Part shown: positions 1 through 7,114 of the stretch, piece by piece
How positions within the stretch are numbered: position 1 is the stretch's first letter
How the letters are laid out: every line of letters begins with the position of its first letter
NCBI GenBank assembly: GCA_020029455.1
Contig: JAIBJH010000134.1
Location: 1 to 7,317 of the forward strand
Source: Hyphomicrobiales bacterium
GTDB lineage: Bacteria; Pseudomonadota; Alphaproteobacteria; Rhizobiales; Aestuariivirgaceae
Reading direction: 5' to 3'
DNA length: 7,317 nt
Position numbers and translations under genes: made by a program
Notes under the pieces: model-generated
Database searches by the model: none
The model's input: the letters and a program-made list of their open reading frames with translations, nothing else
Told to the model about the DNA's origin: nothing

Positions 1-1478
1 TTGAGCGTTTCTTCGATGACGGCCTCGCGGCCAATGAGGACGGCGCGGCCAAGCCCCGCCGCAGCAAAGGCGTTGGCGGCCCTGATCATACGGTCTTCTT
101 CGCCTTCGGCGAAGACCACGCGCTTGGGGTTAGCGCGCACCTGGTTGAAGACGGTTTGCAGTGTGCCCGCCAGGGGATCAAGCCGTGCTGAAAGTTTCTG
201 CGCATAGCCTTCAAGATCGGCGATGTGGTGGCGGGCGACACCTGAATCCATGGCGGCCTTGGCGACCGCCACGGGAATGCGCGAGATCAAACGCGGATCG
301 AAGGGAACGGGAATAAGATATTCCCGGCCGAATGTGAGGCGCGAGCCATGATAGGCGGCGGCCACTTCATCGGGCACATCTTCGCGGGCGAGCTCGGCCA
401 GCGCATTGGCGGCGGCGAGCTTCATCTCGTCATTGATGGTGCGGGCCCGCACATCGAGAGCGCCGCGGAAAATGTAAGGAAAGCCCAAGACGTTGTTGAC
501 CTGGTTCGGATAATCGGAGCGGCCGGTCGCCATGATGGCATCGTTCCTCACCGTGGCCACTTCCTCGGGCAGGATTTCCGGATCGGGATTGGCGAGGGCA
601 AAGATAATGGGGTTCTTGGCCATTCTGGTAACCATGTCAGGTGTCAGGGCGCCTGCCGCCGAGAGGCCGAGAAACACATCGGCGCCCGCAATGGCATCGG
701 TGAGTGAACGGGCTTTGGTCTCGACCGCATGGGCCGACTTCCACTGGTTCATGCCGTCGGTGCGGCCCTTGTAAATAACGCCCTTTGAATCGCAGAGGAT
801 GACGTTCTGGTTGGGAACGCCGAGTGATTTCATCAGCTCGATGCAGGCAATGGCAGAGGCACCGGCACCATTGCAGACCATGCGGATGGTCTTGAGCGAA
901 CGGCCGGTGATTTGCAGGGCATTGATGAGGGCCGCCGTGGCAATGATCGCCGTGCCATGCTGGTCGTCATGGAAGACGGGAATGTCCATGAGTTCGCGCA
1001 GGCGCTGCTCGATCACAAAGCAGTCCGGTGCCTTGATGTCTTCGAGGTTGATGCCGCCAAAAGAGGGACCGAGATAACGCACCGCCGCGATGAAGGCGTC
1101 GACATCCTTGGTGTCGACTTCAAGATCGATCGCATCGACATCGGCAAAGCGTTTGAAGAGCACGGCCTTGCCTTCCATCACGGGCTTGGAGGCAAGCGCG
1201 CCCAGATCACCTAGACCTAAGATCGCCGTACCGTTGGAAATTACCGCCACCATGTTGCCCTTGGCGGTGTAGTCATAGGCAAGATCAGGGTTCTCGGCGA
1301 TGCGCTTCACAGGGACAGCCACGCCAGGGCTGTAAGCCAGCGACAAGTCACGCTGGGTCGCCATGGGCTTGGTCGGAGTGATTTCGAGCTTTCCCGGCTT
1401 GCCGCGCTGATGGAATTGCAGGGCCTCCTCATCGGTCACGCTGAAACGGCGGGGGGGTTTGCGGGGCGCTTCTGACAT
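1..1478 (-). CDS. maeB: NADP-type malic enzyme, MaeB/Tme family (C-terminus cut by window edge)
   Basis: The enzyme oxidatively decarboxylates malate to pyruvate and CO2, yielding NADPH in the cytosol. The product begins MSEAPRKPPRRFSVTDEEAL, and 492 codons are present. Visible malic-enzyme motifs are LAYSPGVAVP (residues 47-56, catalytic Tyr49), ASKPVMEGKAVLFK (96-109, candidate catalytic Lys98), FGGINLEDIKAP (140-151, metal ligands Glu146 and Asp147), HDDQHGTA (170-177) and the dinucleotide-binding GAGASA (203-208). From about residue 430 the sequence enters the phosphotransacetylase-like domain (RVVFAEGEED) typical of large bacterial malic enzymes. These run to about 750-770 residues, so roughly 260-280 are missing beyond the left edge. 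The ATG follows an AGGAAA ribosome site. MATQRDLSLAYSPGVAVPVK and NQWKSAHAV resemble rhizobial Tme (NADP) more than Dme (NAD), as I remember them; cofactor preference is therefore inferred. It is transcribed divergently from mutS. A seven-C run lies in codons 8-10, but the frame is intact. Confidence 0.95.
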   Translation of the reverse strand, partial: MSEAPRKPPRRFSVTDEEALQFHQRGKPGKLEITPTKPMATQRDLSLAYSPGVAVPVKRIAENPDLAYDYTAKGNMVAVISNGTAILGLGDLGALASKPVMEGKAVLFKRFADVDAIDLEVDTKDVDAFIAAVRYLGPSFGGINLEDIKAPDCFVIEQRLRELMDIPVFHDDQHGTAIIATAALINALQITGRSLKTIRMVCNGAGASAIACIELMKSLGVPNQNVILCDSKGVIYKGRTDGMNQWKSAHAVETKARSLTDAIAGADVFLGLSAAGALTPDMVTRMAKNPIIFALANPDPEILPEEVATVRNDAIMATGRSDYPNQVNNVLGFPYIFRGALDVRARTINDEMKLAAANALAELAREDVPDEVAAAYHGSRLTFGREYLIPVPFDPRLISRIPVAVAKAAMDSGVARHHIADLEGYAQKLSARLDPLAGTLQTVFNQVRANPKRVVFAEGEEDRMIRAANAFAAAGLGRAVLIGREAVIEETL

Positions 1479-1482
1479 TACG

Positions 1483-1489
1483 TTTCCTG
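1483..1489 (-). promoter_or_regulatory. Ribosome binding site of maeB
   Basis: On the minus strand CAGGAAA lies 4 bases before the ATG at 1478 (CAGGAAACGTAATG). It is a good Shine-Dalgarno match and supports this start for the malic enzyme. Confidence 0.7.
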
Positions 1490-1572
1490 GCACAAGTTGT
1501 TGTTTTCGGCTCTTTTGCCCGAAGAAGCCCGCAATTGAAAGACGGCTGACATGGCGGGCGGCATTTCTGCTA

Positions 1573-1620
1573 GCGCGCTTCCTGCCCGGATGGATTCATC
1601 CGGGCGAAAAGGAATCGCGC
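1573..1620. repeat. Bulged inverted repeat 1 (intergenic palindrome)
   Basis: The inner stem GCCCGGATG (1584-1592) pairs perfectly with CATCCGGGC (1597-1605) around the four-base loop GATT. An outer stem pairs GCGCGCTTCCT (1573-1583) with AGGAATCGCGC (1610-1620) with one mismatch (1578 against 1615). The stems are separated on the right side only by the unpaired GAAA (1606-1609). About 19 of 20 stem positions are complementary, which is unlikely by chance. It lies between divergent genes, so it is not a terminator of either. It may be a dispersed repeat, a protein-binding palindrome or an RNA hairpin; copy number elsewhere is unknown. Confidence 0.75.
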
Positions 1621-1634
1621 CAGCCAATATGTTG

Positions 1635-1683
1635 GAGCAAATCCTTACCGCCAAAGCGGTTTCCACTTTGGCGGGATTTGCTC
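1635..1683. repeat. Bulged inverted repeat 2, resembling a rhizobial dispersed palindrome
   Basis: GAGCAAATC (1635-1643) pairs perfectly with GATTTGCTC (1675-1683), and CCGCCAAAG (1648-1656) pairs perfectly with CTTTGGCGG (1666-1674). The left arm has an unpaired CTTA (1644-1647), and the loop is CGGTTTCCA (1657-1665). All 18 pairs match. Read on the minus strand, the centre is AAAGTGGAAACCGCTTT and the one-sided bulge is TAAG. From memory this is the layout of a short palindromic repeat very common between genes in Rhizobium, Mesorhizobium, Bradyrhizobium and relatives, with GAGC/GCTC ends, a GTGGAAACC centre and a TAAG bulge. Membership of that family is inferred from likeness. It ends 12 bases before the mutS ATG, so it may overlap the mutS promoter or leader. 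Confidence 0.8.
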
Positions 1684-1695
1684 TAGATCACGGCC

Positions 1696-4377
1696 ATGGA
1701 CGCTCCCGCCCAGCCCAAGGTTTCCGCCGAGGCCAAGATGACGCCGATGATGGCGCAGTATCTGGCCGTCAAGGCGAAGCATCCGGATGTTCTGCTCTTC
1801 TATCGTATGGGCGATTTCTACGAGCTGTTCTTTGCCGATGCCGAGAAGGCTTCAGCGGCGCTTGCCATTGCGCTCACCAAGCGGGGCAAGCATCTGGGCG
1901 AGGATATCCCCATGTGCGGCGTTCCCGTCCATGCGGTCGATCACTATCTGCAGAAGCTAATCCGCCAGGGTCACAAGGTGGCCATCTGCGAACAACTTGA
2001 AGACCCGGCGGAGGCCAGAAGGCGCGGTTCAAAAGCGGTGGTGAAGCGTGATGTGGTGCGGCTCATCACGCCGGGAACACTCACCGAAGAAACTCTGCTC
2101 GATACGCAGACAAGCAACTATCTGGCCTGCCTATCAGTTCTCAAAGGGCACGGGGCCATGGCGCTGGCTTTCGCCGATATTTCGACGGGCGAGTTTGCCG
2201 TCATGCCCACGGAGGCGCCGCGACTTTCCACGGATCTGGCGCGGCTGCAGCCATCGGAAGTGATCGTTCCCGACTCCCTGCTCAGCGATGCGAATTTGCA
2301 GCGCGCACTCTCTGCCAGTGGTGCAAGCCTTTCACCATTGCCCGCAAGCCGCTTCGACAGCCTTGCAGCGGAACATAGGCTCAAGACACATTTCAATGTT
2401 GCATCGCTTGAAGGCTTCGGGACGTTCGGCAAGGCGGAAATCTCAGCGCTTGGAACATTGCTCGACTACATCAGCCTGACACAGGTGGGGCAGATGCCTT
2501 ACTTGCGCGAACCGCGGCTGGAGGCATCGGAACATGGCCTTCTCATCGATGCGGCCACGCGCAACAATCTGGAACTCACGCGCACGCTGCAGGGCCATCG
2601 CGAGGGCAGCCTTCTCGCCACCATCGACCGCACTATCACCTCTGCAGGTGCCCGCCGCCTCTTTGCTCTGCTTTCACGCCCGCTTGCCAATGTGCAGGAG
2701 ATCACCTTGCGGTTGGATGGCGTCAGTTTCTTTCATGACAACGAAGCTTTTTGCGACACACTGCGCGGAGCCCTGCGCAGCCTTCCCGATCTGGAACGGG
2801 CGCTGGCGCGGATCACGGCGCGGCGTGGCGGCCCGCGCGATCTCAAAGCCATTGCCGATGGCATCATCACGGCGCACAGCATCGCCAATGGCCTGCGCGA
2901 GGCGGAAAAGCCGATGCTCGCCAGGCAAGCAGTTGCAGATGTGGGCGCATTGCCGCTGGCACTTGCCCATGAGCTGGTGCGGGCGCTGGCAGAAGAACTG
3001 CCGCATCTCGCCCGGGATGGCGGCTTCATTGCCAAAGGATTTCACGAAGGCCTGGATGAGGCGCGGCGTCTGCGTGACGAAACGCGCGGCGTCATCGCCG
3101 GGCTTCAGGCGCATTATGTTTCACATACAGGCATCAAGGCGCTCAAGATCAGGCACAATAACATTCTCGGCTATTACATCGAAGTGCCTGCAACCCAGGC
3201 CGAGGACATGCAGAAGGCGGATGGCGCGGTGAAGTTCCACCATCGCCAGACCATGGCAGGAGCCATGCGCTTTTCAACGGAAGAGCTGCAAAGCCTTGAA
3301 CAGAAAATCGCGCAAGCGGCGGAGCGGGCGCTCGCCATCGAACTTGAGCTCTTCGGCGACTTCTGCCACCGGATCATTTCCGAACAAGGCTCCTTATCGC
3401 GCGGCGCTGCAGCCCTTGCCGAGCTTGATTGCCTGTCTTCCCTCGACCATCTGGCCCGCGAAAAGAACTATGTGCGGCCCATTGTCGATGACAGCCTGAC
3501 CTTTGTTGTGAAAGACGGGCGTCATTCGGTTGTCGAAGAGGCTCTGGCCAAGGCGGGCGAGGCACGCTTCATGGCCAATGACTGCACGCTGGGAAATGAC
3601 CACACGGAAATCTGGCTTCTCACCGGACCCAACATGGCGGGCAAGTCCACTTTCCTGCGCCAGAACGCACTCATCGTTGTGCTGGCACAGATGGGTTCAT
3701 TTGTTCCCGCAAGCTTTGCCCATATCGGCGTTGTCGACAGGCTCTTCAGCCGGGTGGGCGCGGCAGATGATCTGGCGCGGGGGCGCTCTACCTTCATGGT
3801 TGAAATGGTGGAAACGGCGGCGATCCTCAATCAGGCGACGGAACGATCACTCGTCATCCTCGATGAAATCGGGCGAGGCACGGCCACCTATGATGGGCTT
3901 TCAATTGCCTGGGCCACGCTTGAACACCTGCACGATGTGAACAAGCCGCGGGCGCTTTTTGCAACACATTATCACGAGCTCACTTCGCTTGCCGAAAGAT
4001 TGCAGCGCCTCACTTGCATGACCATGGCGGTCAAGGAATGGAATGGCGAGGTGATCTTCCTGCATCAGGTGAAGGAAGGCGCCGCCAACCGCTCCTATGG
4101 CATCGAGGCGGCGAAGCGTGCAGGGCTTCCGGCCGGCGTCATTGCCCGCGCGCAAGAAGTGCTTTCGAAACTGGAACAGCACCGGGATGGCGGACAGGTG
4201 GAAGACCTGCTTGAGGGTCTACCGCTGTTCCATGCGATGCCCAGCAGGCCTGCACCAAAGACAGATATTTTGCGTGACGCATTGACGAACATGGACCCGG
4301 ATGCGCTTTCTCCGCGCGAGGCACAAGCTGCGCTCTATGAACTGAAGCGGCTCCTCAAGGATGGCGGAGGCGCGTAA
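1696..4377 (+). CDS. mutS: DNA mismatch repair protein MutS
   Basis: MutS recognises mismatches and small insertion/deletion loops in DNA and, after ATP binding, recruits MutL to start strand-directed repair. The 893-residue product is a normal length for alphaproteobacterial MutS. The N-terminal mismatch-binding domain has TPMMAQYL (16-23) and FYRMGDFYELFF (35-46), with the mismatch-probing Phe41 and Glu43. The connector domain carries ADISTGEF (160-167). The lever/clamp region includes HNNILGYYIEVP (487-498). The ABC-type ATPase has Walker A GPNMAGKST (644-652), Walker B LVILDEIGRGT (719-729) and FATHYHEL (755-762, with His758). The C-terminal LSPREAQAALYELKRLL (871-887) matches the usual MutS tail. 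ATG 1696 is the first start after an in-frame TAG, but it has no clear ribosome site; ATG 1738 (codon 15) has GAGG 5 bases upstream. I kept 1696 because related proteins have a similar N-terminal extension. The stop overlaps the glnD start by one base. Confidence 0.97.
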   Translation: MDAPAQPKVSAEAKMTPMMAQYLAVKAKHPDVLLFYRMGDFYELFFADAEKASAALAIALTKRGKHLGEDIPMCGVPVHAVDHYLQKLIRQGHKVAICEQLEDPAEARRRGSKAVVKRDVVRLITPGTLTEETLLDTQTSNYLACLSVLKGHGAMALAFADISTGEFAVMPTEAPRLSTDLARLQPSEVIVPDSLLSDANLQRALSASGASLSPLPASRFDSLAAEHRLKTHFNVASLEGFGTFGKAEISALGTLLDYISLTQVGQMPYLREPRLEASEHGLLIDAATRNNLELTRTLQGHREGSLLATIDRTITSAGARRLFALLSRPLANVQEITLRLDGVSFFHDNEAFCDTLRGALRSLPDLERALARITARRGGPRDLKAIADGIITAHSIANGLREAEKPMLARQAVADVGALPLALAHELVRALAEELPHLARDGGFIAKGFHEGLDEARRLRDETRGVIAGLQAHYVSHTGIKALKIRHNNILGYYIEVPATQAEDMQKADGAVKFHHRQTMAGAMRFSTEELQSLEQKIAQAAERALAIELELFGDFCHRIISEQGSLSRGAAALAELDCLSSLDHLAREKNYVRPIVDDSLTFVVKDGRHSVVEEALAKAGEARFMANDCTLGNDHTEIWLLTGPNMAGKSTFLRQNALIVVLAQMGSFVPASFAHIGVVDRLFSRVGAADDLARGRSTFMVEMVETAAILNQATERSLVILDEIGRGTATYDGLSIAWATLEHLHDVNKPRALFATHYHELTSLAERLQRLTCMTMAVKEWNGEVIFLHQVKEGAANRSYGIEAAKRAGLPAGVIARAQEVLSKLEQHRDGGQVEDLLEGLPLFHAMPSRPAPKTDILRDALTNMDPDALSPREAQAALYELKRLLKDGGGA
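1729..1740 (+). promoter_or_regulatory. Possible alternative ribosome site and start for mutS
   Basis: GAGG (1729-1732), five spacer bases and an in-frame ATG (1738-1740) form a better initiation site than the annotated ATG at 1696. Starting here removes 14 residues and gives MTPMMAQYL, which still begins ahead of the conserved mismatch-binding domain. The site may be used instead of, or together with, 1696; it could also simply be coding sequence. Confidence 0.35.
4366..4370 (+). promoter_or_regulatory. Ribosome binding site of glnD inside the end of mutS
   Basis: GGAGG lies 6 bases before the glnD ATG at 4377, within the last codons of mutS. Together with the TAATG stop/start overlap, it suggests translational coupling of glnD to mutS while still allowing independent initiation. 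Confidence 0.7.
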
Positions 4378-7109
4378 TGGACAATCGCCTTACACAACCG
4401 CCAGCGCCACCCGATTTTGCAACAGCCCTGGGTTGGCTTGCGACCGACACGGGTGACAAGCTCAAGCTCAGAAACCAGGTCTCGGCACTGGCGCGCAAGC
4501 ATCTGGACGAGGTGCGCCAGACAGCGGAAGCGGGTCTCGTCCGCGATGGACGCGGCACGGCCTGCGCGGAGTATCTCGCAGCGGCGGAAGACAATCTGAT
4601 CACCAGCCTCTTTCACTTTAGCGCCAAGGCGCTTGCCGCCGAAGGCGCCGCCAGTGGATTGTCCGTCATAGCGGTTGGGGGCTATGGGCGCGGCACGCTG
4701 GCGCCGGGCTCCGATATCGATCTTCTTTTCCTCACACCCAATACGGCAACACCTGCCATCAACAACGTCATCGAATTCCTGCTCTATGCGCTATGGGATG
4801 CGCGTCAGAAGGTGGGGCATGCCACGCGCACCGTTGCCGACTGCCTGGCCTATGCCAAATCCGACAACACCATCATGACGGCGATCCTCGAGGCGCGGCT
4901 TATCACAGGCGATGCCGCGCTCTTTGCCGACCTGCAGCAACGCTATCGCAAGAACATCATGCAGAAGGGTGTGAAGGCCTTCGTTGCCGACAAGCTGGCC
5001 GAACGTGACCAGCGGCACTTGAAACATGGCGCGAGCCGCTATGCGGTGGAGCCGGATGTGAAAGACGGCAAGGGCGGGCTTCGCGATCTTCACACGCTGT
5101 TCTGGATTGCCAAGGCGATCTTCGATGCCCAGACGCCGGATGAGTTGGCGGAGCGCGGCGTCTTCACGAGAGCCGAACTGGCGCGCTTCCAGAAATGCGA
5201 GGATTTTCTCTGGACGGTGCGCTGCCACCTGCATTTTCTCGCAGGGCGCGGCGAGGATAAGCTTTCCTTCGACCGGCAGAACGATCTGGCCGAGCGCCTG
5301 GGTTATAAGGCGCATGGGCAGGGCCTGAGGGCCGTCGAGCGCTTCATGCGCCACTACTTCCTGATTGCCAAGGAAGTGGGCAACCTCACGCGCATCTTCT
5401 GCGCCAGTCTCGAGGCCCGGCACCTCAAGGATGCGCCGAGCTTAGGCCGCATGTTCAACCGGCTGTTGCCCAGGAGGCTTTCCATGGCGAAGCTTCCACA
5501 CGGCTTTGCCATGGATATGGGGCGGCTTACCCTGGAGCGGAAGGATGTGCTGGCCTCAGATCCCGTCAACATCCTCTGGCTCTTTGCGCTGGCGGCCGAA
5601 AAGGGAATCGAAATCCATCCCGACGCCTTGAAGGATGTGGGCACATCCTTGCGCCTGATCGATGATTCTGTCCGCAATTCGCCCGGGGCCAACCAGCTCT
5701 TTCTCGACGTGCTCCTGAATTCAGGCGAACCAGAGTCTGCCCTGCGCGCGATGAATGAGGCAGGCGTGCTGGGCCGCTTCTTGCCGGACTTCGGCAAGGT
5801 CGTCGCCATGATGCAGTTCAACATGTATCACCACTTCACGGTGGATGAGCACCTGATCCGTACGGTGGGCGTGCTGAAGGCGCTGGAACGGGGTGATCTT
5901 GCAGATGATCATCCGCTTTCCGCCAAGCTTTTCCCGACGCTCACGTCGCGGCGCGCGCTCTATGTGGCGGGCCTGCTGCACGACATCGCCAAGGGAAGGC
6001 CCGAGCATCACTCCATCGCCGGCGAGCGCATTGCCCGCGAGCTATCCCCACGCCTCGGCCTTGATGCTGCCGAAACGGAAACAGTGGCCTGGCTGGTCCG
6101 CAATCACCTGTTGATGAGCGAGACCTCGCAGATGCGCGATCTCAATGACTTCAAGACCATCCAGGACTTTGCGGCGATCGTGCAAAGCCCGGAGCGGCTG
6201 AAGCTGCTTTTGATCCTCACGGTCGCCGATATCCGAGCGGTGGGGCCGGGCGTTTGGAACGGTTGGAAGGGCCAGCTTTTGCGTACGCTTTATGCCGAAA
6301 CGGAACCGCTTCTGACGGGCGGGCACACGGTGATCACCCGCAAGGAGCGGGTGGCGGAAGCTCAACAGCTTCTCCTCTCGAAACTCGGCACCATTGGCGA
6401 AAACGAGAAGCAGGCTCTCCTGCACCGGCACTATGATGCCTATTGGCTCAATGTGCCGCTGGACCAGCAATTGCGCCACCACGCCTTGATCGCCAGCGCC
6501 AAGCCGAAGGACGTGACGACCGATATCAAGACCGATGCCTTTGCAGCGGTCACTGAAATCACTGTCTATGTGCCGGACCATCCGCGCCTGCTCGCCACGC
6601 TCACGGGGGCCTGTGCCGCGGCCAACGGCAATATCATTGGGGCGCAGATCTTCACCACCAATGAAGGCATGGCGCTCGATACCATCCTTCTGCAGCGCGA
6701 ATTCAAGGATGAGGCTGATGAAAGCAGGCGGGCAAAGCGCGTTGCTGAGACCATCGCCAAGGCGCTCAAGGGGCAAATACGCCTGAAGGAAGCCTTATCT
6801 CAGGCGCGGAAGCCGGAATTCCGCGTGGCGGCCTTCGAGGTGGCGCCGCGCGTCATCATCGACAATTCATCCTCCAACAAGCAGACGGTGATTGAGATCA
6901 ATGGCCGCGACCGGGTGGGCCTGTTGCATGATCTCACTGAGGCGCTGTTCGAGCTCAATCTCAATATCGCCTCGGCCCATGTCACGACTTTCGGCGAGAA
7001 GGCCATCGATGTCTTCTATGTGACGGATCTCACGGGCGCAAAAATCGAGAGCGAATCCCGCGCCAAGAAGATAGAAGACACGCTTCTCGGCGTTCTCAAC
7101 AAGACCTAG
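4377..7109 (+). CDS. glnD: Bifunctional PII uridylyltransferase / uridylyl-removing enzyme GlnD
   Basis: GlnD is the cytosolic nitrogen sensor. It uridylylates PII proteins (GlnB/GlnK) when glutamine is low and removes UMP when glutamine is high, so controlling glutamine synthetase and nitrogen-regulated transcription. The 910-residue product has the full domain set. The nucleotidyltransferase core is GGYGRGTLAPGSDIDLL (101-117), with metal-binding Asp113 and Asp115. GKGGLRDLHTLFW begins at 231, in the conserved linker of the family. The HD hydrolase domain has LLHDIAKGRPEHHS (533-546) with His535-Asp536, and NHLLMS with His577. Two C-terminal ACT domains, which sense glutamine in this family, start near 725 (EITVYVPDHPRLLATLTGA) and 838 (VIEINGRDRVGLLHDL). 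All key residues of both activities are present, so it should be bifunctional. The start is fixed by GGAGG and the TAATG overlap with mutS; murJ follows after 5 bases. Confidence 0.97.
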   Translation: MDNRLTQPPAPPDFATALGWLATDTGDKLKLRNQVSALARKHLDEVRQTAEAGLVRDGRGTACAEYLAAAEDNLITSLFHFSAKALAAEGAASGLSVIAVGGYGRGTLAPGSDIDLLFLTPNTATPAINNVIEFLLYALWDARQKVGHATRTVADCLAYAKSDNTIMTAILEARLITGDAALFADLQQRYRKNIMQKGVKAFVADKLAERDQRHLKHGASRYAVEPDVKDGKGGLRDLHTLFWIAKAIFDAQTPDELAERGVFTRAELARFQKCEDFLWTVRCHLHFLAGRGEDKLSFDRQNDLAERLGYKAHGQGLRAVERFMRHYFLIAKEVGNLTRIFCASLEARHLKDAPSLGRMFNRLLPRRLSMAKLPHGFAMDMGRLTLERKDVLASDPVNILWLFALAAEKGIEIHPDALKDVGTSLRLIDDSVRNSPGANQLFLDVLLNSGEPESALRAMNEAGVLGRFLPDFGKVVAMMQFNMYHHFTVDEHLIRTVGVLKALERGDLADDHPLSAKLFPTLTSRRALYVAGLLHDIAKGRPEHHSIAGERIARELSPRLGLDAAETETVAWLVRNHLLMSETSQMRDLNDFKTIQDFAAIVQSPERLKLLLILTVADIRAVGPGVWNGWKGQLLRTLYAETEPLLTGGHTVITRKERVAEAQQLLLSKLGTIGENEKQALLHRHYDAYWLNVPLDQQLRHHALIASAKPKDVTTDIKTDAFAAVTEITVYVPDHPRLLATLTGACAAANGNIIGAQIFTTNEGMALDTILLQREFKDEADESRRAKRVAETIAKALKGQIRLKEALSQARKPEFRVAAFEVAPRVIIDNSSSNKQTVIEINGRDRVGLLHDLTEALFELNLNIASAHVTTFGEKAIDVFYVTDLTGAKIESESRAKKIEDTLLGVLNKT

Positions 7110-7114
7110 ACGGC

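Larger units (their letters stand above)
1479..1695. promoter_or_regulatory. Divergent intergenic region between maeB and mutS
   Basis: These 217 bases separate two genes that read away from each other, so promoters for both must lie here or overlap the gene starts. I could not find a convincing -35/-10 pair on either strand. Two long inverted repeats fill 1573-1683, leaving 1490-1572 as the most likely place for the maeB promoter. Because neither gene ends here, the hairpins are not terminators of the flanking genes. An in-frame TAG at 1684-1686 bounds the mutS reading frame on the left. Confidence 0.6.

Noticed and set aside
348..707. 119-codon plus-strand frame opposite maeB
   Set aside because: The minus strand encodes continuous, conserved malic enzyme here; the plus frame is a shadow rich in Gly, His and Ile.
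1573..1683. Reading the two hairpins as Rho-independent terminators
   Set aside because: The flanking genes read away from this region, and neither stem is followed by a T-run on either strand.
1551..2000. 149-codon plus-strand frame spanning the intergenic region and the mutS start
   Set aside because: It overlaps the MutS N-terminal domain in another frame, runs through both palindromes and has no recognisable motif.
2534..3232. 232-codon plus-strand frame inside mutS
   Set aside because: Out of frame with MutS and rich in Arg, Ser and Ala, as is typical of shifted high-GC coding sequence. The MutS frame here has its expected lever-domain sequence.
4791..5423. 210-codon open frame on the minus strand
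   Set aside because: It is antisense to the nucleotidyltransferase half of glnD, with no ribosome site or known motif; a GC-driven shadow frame.
6042..6776. 244-codon open frame on the minus strand
   Set aside because: It lies opposite the HD and ACT domain coding part of glnD. High GC lengthens antisense frames, it has no recognisable domain, and GlnD is clearly the real product.
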